Shown here: positions 6,342 to 13,426 of the stretch, in pieces
Numbering within the stretch: the stretch's first letter is position 1
How the letters are laid out: each line of letters begins with the position of its first letter
NCBI GenBank assembly: GCA_947384645.1
Contig: CANDHX010000008.1
Span: 1 to 15,634, forward strand
DNA length: 15,634 nt
Direction: 5' to 3'
From: an uncultured Mycoplasmatota bacterium
GTDB lineage: Bacteria; Bacillota_I; Bacilli_A; RF39; UBA660
Program-made: the position numbers and the translations under genes
The notes under the pieces: generated by a model
What the model saw: the letters and a program-made list of their open reading frames with translations, nothing else
Databases searched by the model: none
What the model was told of the DNA's origin: nothing

Positions 6342-6824
6342 TCAATCCTCCAACGATTTTAGAAATCTTACCATTTCATCCATATTTAAAAACTTTTCCA
6401 TATAGGGAATGTGTATAAATAACACTTCTGTTTTGATGTTCCTTTTTCTTATTATATCGAGCAAACAATAGTAGGCATAATTGCAGTACGAATTACCTGC
6501 ATGATTACTCCATTTAAAATTTATTTTTCTGTCATTTAACATTTTTTCTATTAAATCGAAATTGAAATTACTATAAAGTATCGTATCATCATATTTAGCA
6601 CATCTTTCTATGCATATATTTTTTATCAAAGGCTTTTGACCGAACATAATGATTTTATTCCAATCGCCACCACTTATTTGCCTTGCTTCATCATATATGC
6701 ACGAAAAATCATTATCAAAGAAAAAGGTTTTTTTACTCCTAAGTTGCATGAGCATTAGATACGAAGAATTATTGTCGTTTTCATGTGCTTTTTTAAATCC
6801 TATGAATAAGATTTTATTTTGCAC
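6342..6824 (-). CDS. Divergent pyroglutamyl-peptidase-like protein (peptidase C15 family)
   Basis: A 160-aa protein whose pattern follows pyrrolidone-carboxylate peptidase (Pcp), which removes N-terminal pyroglutamate. ILFIGFKKAHENDNNSS (5–21) corresponds to the N-terminal ILVTGF.PFG....NPS of Pcp. IIMFGQ..LIKNICIERCAKYDD (58–80) matches the catalytic-Glu region (E73), SNHAGNSYCNYAYY (106–119) the catalytic-Cys motif (C114), and LFIHIPY (135–141) the catalytic-His motif (H138). All three triad residues are present, but it is some 40–55 residues shorter than typical Pcp and very divergent, so activity on pyroglutamyl peptides is uncertain. It starts at GTG, overlapping the end of polA by 11 bases, and ends six bases before mutM, so it belongs to that operon. 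Confidence 0.7.
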   Translation of the reverse strand: MQNKILFIGFKKAHENDNNSSYLMLMQLRSKKTFFFDNDFSCIYDEARQISGGDWNKIIMFGQKPLIKNICIERCAKYDDTILYSNFNFDLIEKMLNDRKINFKWSNHAGNSYCNYAYYCLLDIIRKRNIKTEVLFIHIPYMEKFLNMDEMVRFLKSLED

Positions 6825-9390
6825 TATACCAATCCTTTCCCGTTTCCACTTCGACCTTCAAGGGCACCTTTAAAGAAGCCGCTCCTTCCATAGAAGCTCT
6901 CACGATTTTTTTGACTTCCTCAAGTTCTTCCTCTAAAACGTTTAAAATGACTTCATCGTGCACTTGCAAAATAATCTTACTTTTTAAATTTCTTCTACAT
7001 AATTCATTATAGAGTTTGACCATAGCAATTTTCATAATGTCTGCACCAGTACCTTGAATAGGAGTATTTAAAGCGATTCTCTCTCCTCCTGTTCTAACCA
7101 TATATACTGGACTCTTAAGTTCATCTATGTATCTAATTCTATTATATAAAGTCTTAACACAGCCGTCGTTATAAGCACTCATCTTTATATTGTCCATATA
7201 CTCCTTGACTTTAGGATACATCTCATAGTACTTCTCTATAAACATCTTAGCGTCCTTAACAGATATGTTTAAATTTTCGCCTAAGCCAAACCCACTTATA
7301 CCATACACGATGCCAAAAATTACGGCTTTAGCAGTACTCCTCTGCTCTTTAGTAACGTCTTCAAAAGGGATTCCATGTATATCGGCCGCCACCCTTTTAT
7401 GGATATCTTCATCGTGTAAAAAGGCATCTATCATGACTTCATCTCCAGAAATAGAAGCAAGAATTCTGAGCTCTATCTGAGAATAATCGGCACTCAAAAG
7501 AAGAGAATCATCTTCACTCACAAAAGCTTTCTTAATGAGCCTTCCCTCCTCTTCGTGACTAGGAATATTCTGAAGGTTAGGTAAAACGCTCGAAAGTCTA
7601 CCCGTTCTCGTAAGAGTTTGCTTATATATAGTATGTATCTTCCCATCTTCCTTTATAAATCCCTCTAAGGGTTCGACATAAGTATTATACAATTTAGATA
7701 GGGTTCTATACTCTAAAATCGGTTTAACAATCGGATAGTCTGCTACCAATTTCTCTAAGATAGATACATCTGTACTATAAGTAGCACCCTTTTTTCCGGG
7801 ATATGGTATACCCATTTTGACAAATAACATCTCTCCCAATTGCTTTGGGCTTCCTATGTTGAACTTTTCTTGTGTCAAATCGTATATGCGATTTTCTAAC
7901 TCCAATATCTTATTTCTTAGTACACTTTGCATGCTTAAAAGTACTTCCCTATCGACTCTTATTCCCGTTATTTCCATTTCTGCAAGAACTCTTACTAAAG
8001 ACATCTCTATTTCATTAAAAAGCATACTCATTTCGTTCGTACTAATCTTTTCTAATAATTCGTCCTTTTTATCGAATATGAACTTAGCTTTGAGAGTTAT
8101 GCCTTCCCTAAATTCATCTTCGCCGACTTTCCCTTTCACGATATTTTCATAGTAGTAAGCACTGATGCCTTCATCGCTCATCTTCAAAGCCAAATCGTCT
8201 TTTGTAGTATTCTCTAATAAATAATACGCAATCATCATATCGAAATCGCTATTTAAAATATCTAATCCCATTCTTCTAGCCAGTACGATATTCTTCTTTA
8301 AAGCATACGTATAGCGAAGCCTCAAAGCATACTTTCTTATTACGTCGCCCACTAATTCTTTTGGAATATAATAAAGATTTTCTCCGTCGTACATGCCCAT
8401 TCCTAATATATTGGCATAGTGATAGTTTTCTTTATCCGCTTCTATGAAATAAGAAAACTCTAAGGCGTCCTTTATATCTTCAACTTTTTCTACCGTTATA
8501 AAGTCGCACTTCTCCTGTTTGACATTCTTAAAATCGACATTTTTCAGAAAAGAATGGAATTCGAGCTCTTGAAAAAGCTCTTTTAAAGCTTTAAAATCTG
8601 CTCCTTCGTAAGTTAATTCTGACAGTTCTACCTCTAAAGGTACTTCTCTATATATAGTTGCCAATTCAAAACTAAAATAGGCATTTTCCTTATCTAATTC
8701 TAATTTTTCTTTCATCTTGCCTTTTATAGAGTCGATATTTTCATAGACTCCGTTCAATGAACCGTATTCTTGTATTAAAGACCTAGCAGTTTTTTCTCCG
8801 ATTCCTTTGACGCCGGGTATGTTATCGCTTGCATCCCCCATTAAAGCTTTCAAGTCTATTATCTTGATTGGATCAAAACCGTATTCTTCTCTAAAAGAAT
8901 CGACTGTATAATAAATGCTATCTTTTGGCTTTAACATCTTCATCGAAACGACGGGACTAATTAACTGCATCAAATCGTGGTCTGAAGAGACGATTAATCC
9001 GTCGTATTCTGGGTCTAAATCGGCTTCACGAGCCAATGTACCGATTATATCATCGGCTTCAAAACCTTCTACTTCCAAATGTTTAATTCCCATAGCATCG
9101 AGTATCTTTCGGGCAATCGGCATTTGACTCTTTAAATCGTCAGGCGTCTCATTGCGACCTGCTTTGTAGTCTTTATATTTTTCGTGTCTAAAATTTTTAC
9201 CTATATCGAAAGCGACCACCATATATTGAGGATTCTCTTCATCTATTATTTTATTGATCATAGAAACAAAACCGTATAATGCATTAGTAGCTTGACCCTT
9301 AGAATTTCTCATAATAGAACCCGAATAAGCGGTTGCAAAATAACTTCTAAACATCAAATTATTTCCATCTATAAGTATTACTTTCCTCAT
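6814..9390 (-). CDS. polA: DNA polymerase I
   Basis: Full-length family A polymerase (858 aa) for Okazaki-fragment maturation and repair. The N-terminal 5' nuclease is complete: ILIDGNNLMFRSY, AFDIGKNFRHEKY, FEADDIIGTLA, SSDHDLMQL and GDASDNIPGVKGIGEKTA. The middle domain (about 300–470) lacks the Asp/Glu metal ligands of a working 3'-5' proofreading site (it reads FSYFIEADKENYHY), as in Bacillus-type enzymes. The polymerase domain has motif A DYSQIELRILA (D635), motif B R684...K688...F692...Y696 and motif C VHDEV (H811, D812). The ATG at 9390 (MRKVILIDGNN) is preferred over an in-frame TTG four codons earlier. It is the first gene of the operon; the next gene starts inside its last codons. 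Confidence 0.97.
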   Translation of the reverse strand: MRKVILIDGNNLMFRSYFATAYSGSIMRNSKGQATNALYGFVSMINKIIDEENPQYMVVAFDIGKNFRHEKYKDYKAGRNETPDDLKSQMPIARKILDAMGIKHLEVEGFEADDIIGTLAREADLDPEYDGLIVSSDHDLMQLISPVVSMKMLKPKDSIYYTVDSFREEYGFDPIKIIDLKALMGDASDNIPGVKGIGEKTARSLIQEYGSLNGVYENIDSIKGKMKEKLELDKENAYFSFELATIYREVPLEVELSELTYEGADFKALKELFQELEFHSFLKNVDFKNVKQEKCDFITVEKVEDIKDALEFSYFIEADKENYHYANILGMGMYDGENLYYIPKELVGDVIRKYALRLRYTYALKKNIVLARRMGLDILNSDFDMMIAYYLLENTTKDDLALKMSDEGISAYYYENIVKGKVGEDEFREGITLKAKFIFDKKDELLEKISTNEMSMLFNEIEMSLVRVLAEMEITGIRVDREVLLSMQSVLRNKILELENRIYDLTQEKFNIGSPKQLGEMLFVKMGIPYPGKKGATYSTDVSILEKLVADYPIVKPILEYRTLSKLYNTYVEPLEGFIKEDGKIHTIYKQTLTRTGRLSSVLPNLQNIPSHEEEGRLIKKAFVSEDDSLLLSADYSQIELRILASISGDEVMIDAFLHDEDIHKRVAADIHGIPFEDVTKEQRSTAKAVIFGIVYGISGFGLGENLNISVKDAKMFIEKYYEMYPKVKEYMDNIKMSAYNDGCVKTLYNRIRYIDELKSPVYMVRTGGERIALNTPIQGTGADIMKIAMVKLYNELCRRNLKSKIILQVHDEVILNVLEEELEEVKKIVRASMEGAASLKVPLKVEVETGKDWYSAK

Positions 9391-9413
9391 TTTATACACC
9401 AACTTCTATAGAT

Positions 9414-9422
9414 AGTATACCA
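9414..9422 (-). promoter_or_regulatory. Extended -10 promoter of the polA operon
   Basis: On the minus strand TGGTATACT gives a -10 (TATACT, 9414–9419) with a TG extension. The -35 region is poor (TTAAAA 17 bases upstream). It lies 24 bases upstream of the polA start codon. Confidence 0.5.
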
Positions 9423-9522
9423 TTTTTAAAAAGATATTTTAAACAAAATAGAATAAAATCGTCTCTAAATAGCTCATTTTATCGATTTTTATCCTAAAAA
9501 TGCAGAAAAAAACGAGAAAAAC

Positions 9523-9550
9523 TTGACAATTTAATTAAAATGAGTATAAT
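9523..9550 (+). promoter_or_regulatory. Promoter of the J-domain operon
   Basis: A perfect TTGACA (9523–9528) and a perfect TATAAT (9545–9550), 16 bases apart. The ATG at 9540 falls inside this promoter, which rules it out as a start codon; the real start is at 9582. Confidence 0.85.
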
Positions 9551-9581
9551 ATGGGCAATTAAAGAAAAGGGGGAATTCAAC

Positions 9582-11117
9582 ATGAGTATTTTTAATGATA
9601 AAGATTATGAAAAGGATTTATACGAAGTATTGGGAGTAACTGAAGAAGCTACCCAAAGCGAAATAAAGGAAGCTTATAGAAAATTAGCAGCTAGCCTTCA
9701 CCCAGATTTGCCTGGAAATAGAGCAAGAGCCAAACAAGAAGAATTGAAAGCAGTCAATGCTGCTTATGATATTTTAGGAAATCTCCACAAAAGAGCAATC
9801 TATGACCAAATGTATGCGAGACATAAAGAAGAACAAAAAAGAAAGGATAATGGTTTTAATATGTTTGACCCTAATGACCCAGAAATAGCACGCTATAAAA
9901 AAATGGCTGAAGAAAAAGCCGAACAGATGAAAAAAGAAGCAGGTCCAAATAAATACCGTTTAGATAGAAAAGAAATAGGCGGAAAAGTAGAGGCTCCTAT
10001 CGATACGCCACCTAAATCGAATAAAAAATGGATAAAGATAGCTATAATTGGCGGTATGGTAGTTACTATCAGTTTGTCTGCTTTTGGATTAGGAAGACTA
10101 TATCAAAAAGCTGATGACGTCTCACATCCGACTATCGAAGAACCAACTGAAAAGGATGACGAAAAAGAAAAAGGCGTTTTAGATAAAAGAGTTCCAAATG
10201 AAAGAAACGAATCTCCTAAAGAAGAGCCAAGTATAATGCCAGAAGTACCTAAACAAGAAGACCCAGCAGTTATAGAAACACTTAAACAAGAAGAGGACTC
10301 CGAAAAAGGCGAGAAAGAAAACGGTACTAAACCTAGCACTAGTACTCCAAAGGAAGAAAAACCAAACGCTAAACCTTCCCAAAATAACAATCAAAGTGCA
10401 GGAGGACAAACTCCAAAACCAGTTGAAAATCAAAAACCAGTAGAAAACAAACCTGAAGTTGACCAAACTCCTACAGTTTCTCAAATAGAACAAGAAAAAA
10501 TTACAAGAGCAGTCGATTCTCTTTATGCCAACTGGCAAAACCAAGGTTTGACTTATTCTAAAGAATACATCACCGAAATGGTAAAATGCCTAAATAAAAT
10601 GGATTCGAGTCTTACTATCTCAGATGTCGACTATACAATCCAAGAATTGCTCAACACTGCTATAACACCTGGTATAAACAATGCAATCGCTGGATATGAT
10701 GCTTATAAAACTTGTGATGTAAATCTATCTAGTTTGATTATAAGTGATAAAGAAGGATTATCGACAGTTGCTTCTATGGAATATAATCTTAATGGAGCTC
10801 TAACCGACTCATCCAACCTCATGATATACGGAGAACGTGCATTTACTCAAGAAGCACAATTATTGGAATTAGGTTATACTCTAGACGGCTTTAACCCTAC
10901 AAGCAACGGAGTAAATCCAGCCCTAAGATTGATTTGGGCAAGACTAGCTATCGCTATGAACGGTTTTGCTGGTACTTTGGGAGACGATTTAAAAGTTGAA
11001 GTCGACGGAAGAACCTATTCGCAAGCTGAATTGAACAATTCTACTGTATTCGAAGAATTAGCATCACTTGCTAAAAAAGACTTAGGCGAAACTAGTAAAA
11101 ATCTTAACTTAAAATAG
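9582..11117 (+). CDS. Membrane-anchored J-domain (DnaJ-like) protein with large outer domain
   Basis: A 511-aa protein with three parts. Residues 11–80 form a J domain (DLYEVLGVTEEATQSEIKEAYRKLAASLHPD...AAYDILGNLHKRAIYDQMY) with the HPD motif at 40–42 that stimulates DnaK ATPase. After a charged linker, a single membrane helix (about 150–172) follows SNKKW, which by the positive-inside rule leaves the J domain in the cytoplasm. Outside come about 125 residues of low-complexity P/E/K-rich sequence and a predicted helical domain (about 300–511) that I do not recognise. There is no zinc finger or C-terminal substrate domain of true DnaJ, so it is not the housekeeping chaperone. GGGGGA seven bases before the ATG supports the start. 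It is co-transcribed with the Cys-rich membrane protein 17 bases downstream. Confidence 0.88.
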   Translation: MSIFNDKDYEKDLYEVLGVTEEATQSEIKEAYRKLAASLHPDLPGNRARAKQEELKAVNAAYDILGNLHKRAIYDQMYARHKEEQKRKDNGFNMFDPNDPEIARYKKMAEEKAEQMKKEAGPNKYRLDRKEIGGKVEAPIDTPPKSNKKWIKIAIIGGMVVTISLSAFGLGRLYQKADDVSHPTIEEPTEKDDEKEKGVLDKRVPNERNESPKEEPSIMPEVPKQEDPAVIETLKQEEDSEKGEKENGTKPSTSTPKEEKPNAKPSQNNNQSAGGQTPKPVENQKPVENKPEVDQTPTVSQIEQEKITRAVDSLYANWQNQGLTYSKEYITEMVKCLNKMDSSLTISDVDYTIQELLNTAITPGINNAIAGYDAYKTCDVNLSSLIISDKEGLSTVASMEYNLNGALTDSSNLMIYGERAFTQEAQLLELGYTLDGFNPTSNGVNPALRLIWARLAIAMNGFAGTLGDDLKVEVDGRTYSQAELNNSTVFEELASLAKKDLGETSKNLNLK

Positions 11118-11134
11118 AATAAGGGGTGACGATC

Positions 11135-12154
11135 ATGTACGAAGAAAACGAAAACAAAATAGACTGGGGAAATATCATAAAAAAAGTTGCTATAGTAATA
11201 GTTGCAATATTGGTCTTATTGGGTTTTATAACCATGGTTACTAAATGTGCTAAAAAGACTAAAATCGAAAAACCAATCGAAGAAAAAATCGATTTGACTG
11301 ACCAATTAAATGAACTAGAAGCAGCAACCTTAAAGTATTTGACAAAAGAAAATCTTCCAGTAGAATTAAACTCTTCTAAAACTGTCAGATTGAAAGTCTT
11401 AGTTAACAAAGATATTTTAACCGGTATAACAGATAAAGAAAACAACAAATGCGATATAAACGACAGCTATTCAGAAATAACTCGTTTAGAAAATAATTAT
11501 GCCGTCAAAATGTCACTATCTTGTGGTAAAAACAAAGATTATAGAATTATTTATGTCGGATGTTTTGAAAACTGTAATGGAGGAATTTGTAAAGGTACTG
11601 AAAGCTCAACAGGTGGAGTTTGTAATATAGTGGTAGATGATAAAGACAAGGACAAAGATAAGGACAACAATACAACTGTAAATAAACCTAATAATACAAC
11701 TACAAACAAACCAAGTAGTACTAACAAGCCTAACAACAGCACGAGTACGAATAAACCTTCGAACAATCCTTCAGACAATAATAATAACAATACTACTCCA
11801 AAAGTATACGAATATGAATTCAAAAAATGTACTACATCTTGCCAGGAAGGAACGCTAAATACGAGTACAAACAAATGTGTTATAAACAAATATACAAATC
11901 CGATCATAACGAATGTCTCATTTAACAATTCTTCTTTAGCAAATAAAAAAGACCCAAAAATAGGTTATGAATTTAAAAATTACTTGAACGGTACATATAA
12001 TTATACTAAATACGAGTGTTCTAGTGCATACATCTTCAATTATAGTACGAAAAGATGTGATGCAACTCCAGTAGAACCAGTAACTAAGTGTGAGACTATA
12101 TGGAGCACTTCTACTAGTTTAAACGGTTGGACAGCAACCGGAAACGTTAGATAA
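11135..12154 (+). CDS. Membrane-anchored cysteine-rich extracellular protein with NKP-repeat linker
   Basis: A 339-aa protein of unknown function. A short cytoplasmic start (MYEENENKIDWGNIIKK) is followed by one membrane helix (about 14–36). The first outer domain (about 55–165) has six cysteines and the order helix, LKVLVNKDILTGI, a Cys, YAVKMSLSC; this loosely recalls pilin-like domains (inference only). A linker (about 168–223) is low complexity, with alternating D/K then five NKP units amid N, T and S. A second outer domain (about 224–339) has six more cysteines and ends TIWSTSTSLNGWTATGNVR. Twelve outer cysteines suggest disulfides. The ATG at 11135 has GGGGTG six bases upstream and is preferred over the GTG at 11126, which is part of that site. 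It follows the J-domain gene by 17 bases and is followed by a terminator. Confidence 0.85.
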   Translation: MYEENENKIDWGNIIKKVAIVIVAILVLLGFITMVTKCAKKTKIEKPIEEKIDLTDQLNELEAATLKYLTKENLPVELNSSKTVRLKVLVNKDILTGITDKENNKCDINDSYSEITRLENNYAVKMSLSCGKNKDYRIIYVGCFENCNGGICKGTESSTGGVCNIVVDDKDKDKDKDNNTTVNKPNNTTTNKPSSTNKPNNSTSTNKPSNNPSDNNNNNTTPKVYEYEFKKCTTSCQEGTLNTSTNKCVINKYTNPIITNVSFNNSSLANKKDPKIGYEFKNYLNGTYNYTKYECSSAYIFNYSTKRCDATPVEPVTKCETIWSTSTSLNGWTATGNVR

Positions 12155-12182
12155 AGTTTCATTCGTGAAGCTTTTTCTTTTT
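12153..12182 (+). terminator. Intrinsic terminator of the J-domain operon
   Basis: A nine-pair stem, AAAGTTTCA and TGAAGCTTT around a TTCG tetraloop (12153–12174), is followed by TTCTTTTT. The stem begins within the stop codon of the Cys-rich protein gene. Confidence 0.75.
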
Positions 12183-12213
12183 GCATAAAATTATATAGTA
12201 GAAAGATTAGCTT

Positions 12214-12531
12214 ATGAAAGAATTCCCACCTAACATAAATCCTGAGCTTTTTAGCCTATCGGCCGTTTTAGTTGGATTGATAATCGAAGACGACTACACA
12301 GCAGACGAATTAGAATCGATTGGCAACTGGCTTTTTCTAGTGGCTCAATTTGTATTAACAACAGCTGCTCAACAATCCCTTATAAATAGCCGTTATCAAA
12401 AAAATACTGGTAGTAAAATAAGAAGCCATGCTAATAATCATACTTTAATGAACGAGCCAAGTGCAAAAGTATCGGATTTAAATGACCTGAATAGACGAAT
12501 CCAAGAATTAGAAAATAATTTAAAAAACTAA
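12214..12531 (+). CDS. Small protein of unknown function (105 aa), possible membrane association
   Basis: Not recognised. The N-terminal half contains two amphipathic-to-hydrophobic stretches, ELFSLSAVLVGLIIEDD (about 11–27) and SIGNWLFLVAQFVLTTAAQQ (about 35–54), separated by an acidic turn. The C-terminal half is polar and ends in a short coiled-coil-like helix (VSDLNDLNRRIQELENNLKN, 86–105). There is no signal peptide or cysteine. The ribosome site before ATG is weak (AAAGA). It lies after the terminator of the J-domain operon and its stop codon is within two bases of the spo0A terminator on the other strand, so the two genes converge with almost no gap. It may be an independent gene or receive read-through from upstream. 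Confidence 0.65.
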   Translation: MKEFPPNINPELFSLSAVLVGLIIEDDYTADELESIGNWLFLVAQFVLTTAAQQSLINSRYQKNTGSKIRSHANNHTLMNEPSAKVSDLNDLNRRIQELENNLKN

Positions 12532-12551
12532 AAAAGAGATATTTCTATCTC
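12530..12551 (-). terminator. Intrinsic terminator of spo0A
   Basis: On the minus strand the stem GAGATA/TATCTC with a GAAA tetraloop is followed by six T. The stop codon of spo0A (TAG, 12547–12545) lies inside the hairpin. On the plus strand there is no U-run after the stem, so it serves the minus strand. Confidence 0.75.
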
Positions 12552-13303
12552 GAAAACGAATTCAAATCTAACCGCAATTTATCTGCTACGGTGGCTATAA
12601 ACTCTGAATTAGTAGGCTTTGCCCTATCGTAATCGACACTATGCCCGAAGAGTTCCTCCATATATTCGTAGTCTCCTCTATTCCAACTTACTTCTATAGC
12701 ATGACGAATTGCACGTTCAACTCTCGAAGAAGTCGTCCTATACTTTCCTGCTACTTCGGGATAAAGTTCCTTAGTAATACCACCTATGATGTATGGATTG
12801 TGATATATGAGCATTATGCTCTCTCTTATATATTGATAACCCTTTATGTGTGAAGGTATTCCAAGAGAATGGAGCATTTTACTAATTTTTACTTCGAGCC
12901 TACCATTTGCCAAACTTTCTTTAGCTGTGAAAAAGGTCGAACTGACTATATTTTCCAAATCAACTGCTCCATATGGTTTTAATAAGACATAACTTATATT
13001 GTAAGCATCGACATTGTTAAATATCAAATTACTTTTAACACTAGAAGTCAAAATTATTTTAAATTTAGCTTCCATTTTATTAAATTCCTTTAGCAAAGTA
13101 AGCCCATCTTTACCTGGTAATAAAGTATCCATGATCACAAGATCGATAGAATCCTTGTTTTCTGTTGCAATGCGTAAGCCCTCTTCGCCATCATTTGCAA
13201 CATGACTAACTTCGATTACTGCTGAACTACTAAAATACAACTTTAATTCGTCGATGAGACTTTTATCATCATCTATAAACAACGTGCGTATTCTATTATT
13301 CAT
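12545..13303 (-). CDS. spo0A: Sporulation master regulator Spo0A
   Basis: Response regulator that, when phosphorylated, binds 0A boxes and commits cells to sporulation. The receiver domain (1–125) has the acidic cluster D11–D13, the phospho-acceptor D59 (VIMDTLLPG), T86/S87 and the conserved K109 (LLKPYG). The C-terminal effector domain (about 137–252) carries HSLGIPSHIKGYQYIRESI (145–163) and the recognition region LYPEVAGKYRTTSSRVERAIRHAIEVSW (180–207), then KPTNSEFIATVADKLRL, all characteristic of Spo0A rather than other regulators. The ATG at 13303 is chosen because AGGAG is six bases upstream; an ATG two codons earlier would overlap that site. The upstream gene is an S41/PDZ protease. 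A TGTCGAA sequence (0A-box-like) lies 103 bases upstream. Confidence 0.96.
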   Translation of the reverse strand: MNNRIRTLFIDDDKSLIDELKLYFSSSAVIEVSHVANDGEEGLRIATENKDSIDLVIMDTLLPGKDGLTLLKEFNKMEAKFKIILTSSVKSNLIFNNVDAYNISYVLLKPYGAVDLENIVSSTFFTAKESLANGRLEVKISKMLHSLGIPSHIKGYQYIRESIMLIYHNPYIIGGITKELYPEVAGKYRTTSSRVERAIRHAIEVSWNRGDYEYMEELFGHSVDYDRAKPTNSEFIATVADKLRLDLNSFSR

Positions 13304-13398
13304 AAGCATCTCCTTTTACTCTTACCACGCACATTTATTATATAATGTAATATGACAAAATACTAGGAAATGTTTTGTTGGTTCTTGTAAAGAAATGT

Positions 13399-13426
13399 AA
13401 AACCTTGTCGAATTATCCGGCAAGGT
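13399..13426 (-). terminator. Probable terminator between the S41 protease gene and spo0A
   Basis: On the minus strand ACCTTG pairs with CAAGGT, then after one C/A mismatch CGGA pairs with TTCG around a three-base loop that is itself the TAA stop codon (13415–13413). A short U-run (TTTT) follows. The hairpin is sound but the U-run is short, so read-through into spo0A is plausible. Confidence 0.5.

Noticed and set aside
9540..9581. In-frame ATG that would extend the J-domain protein by 14 residues
   Set aside because: It lies between the -35 and -10 of the operon promoter, and the ATG at 9582 has GGGGGA upstream.
10103..10544. Two minus-strand ORFs (95 and 121 aa) rich in S, F and L
   Set aside because: They are antisense shadows of the low-complexity stalk of the J-domain protein.
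11551..11928. A 125-aa minus-strand ORF with long V/L/S repeats
   Set aside because: It is the complement of the DK and NKP repeat linker of the Cys-rich protein; its repetitive hydrophobic composition follows from that.
13337..13346. Palindrome ATTATATAAT upstream of spo0A
   Set aside because: It contains a -10-like TATAAT on either strand, but no -35 at suitable spacing was found, and such A/T palindromes are expected by chance here.
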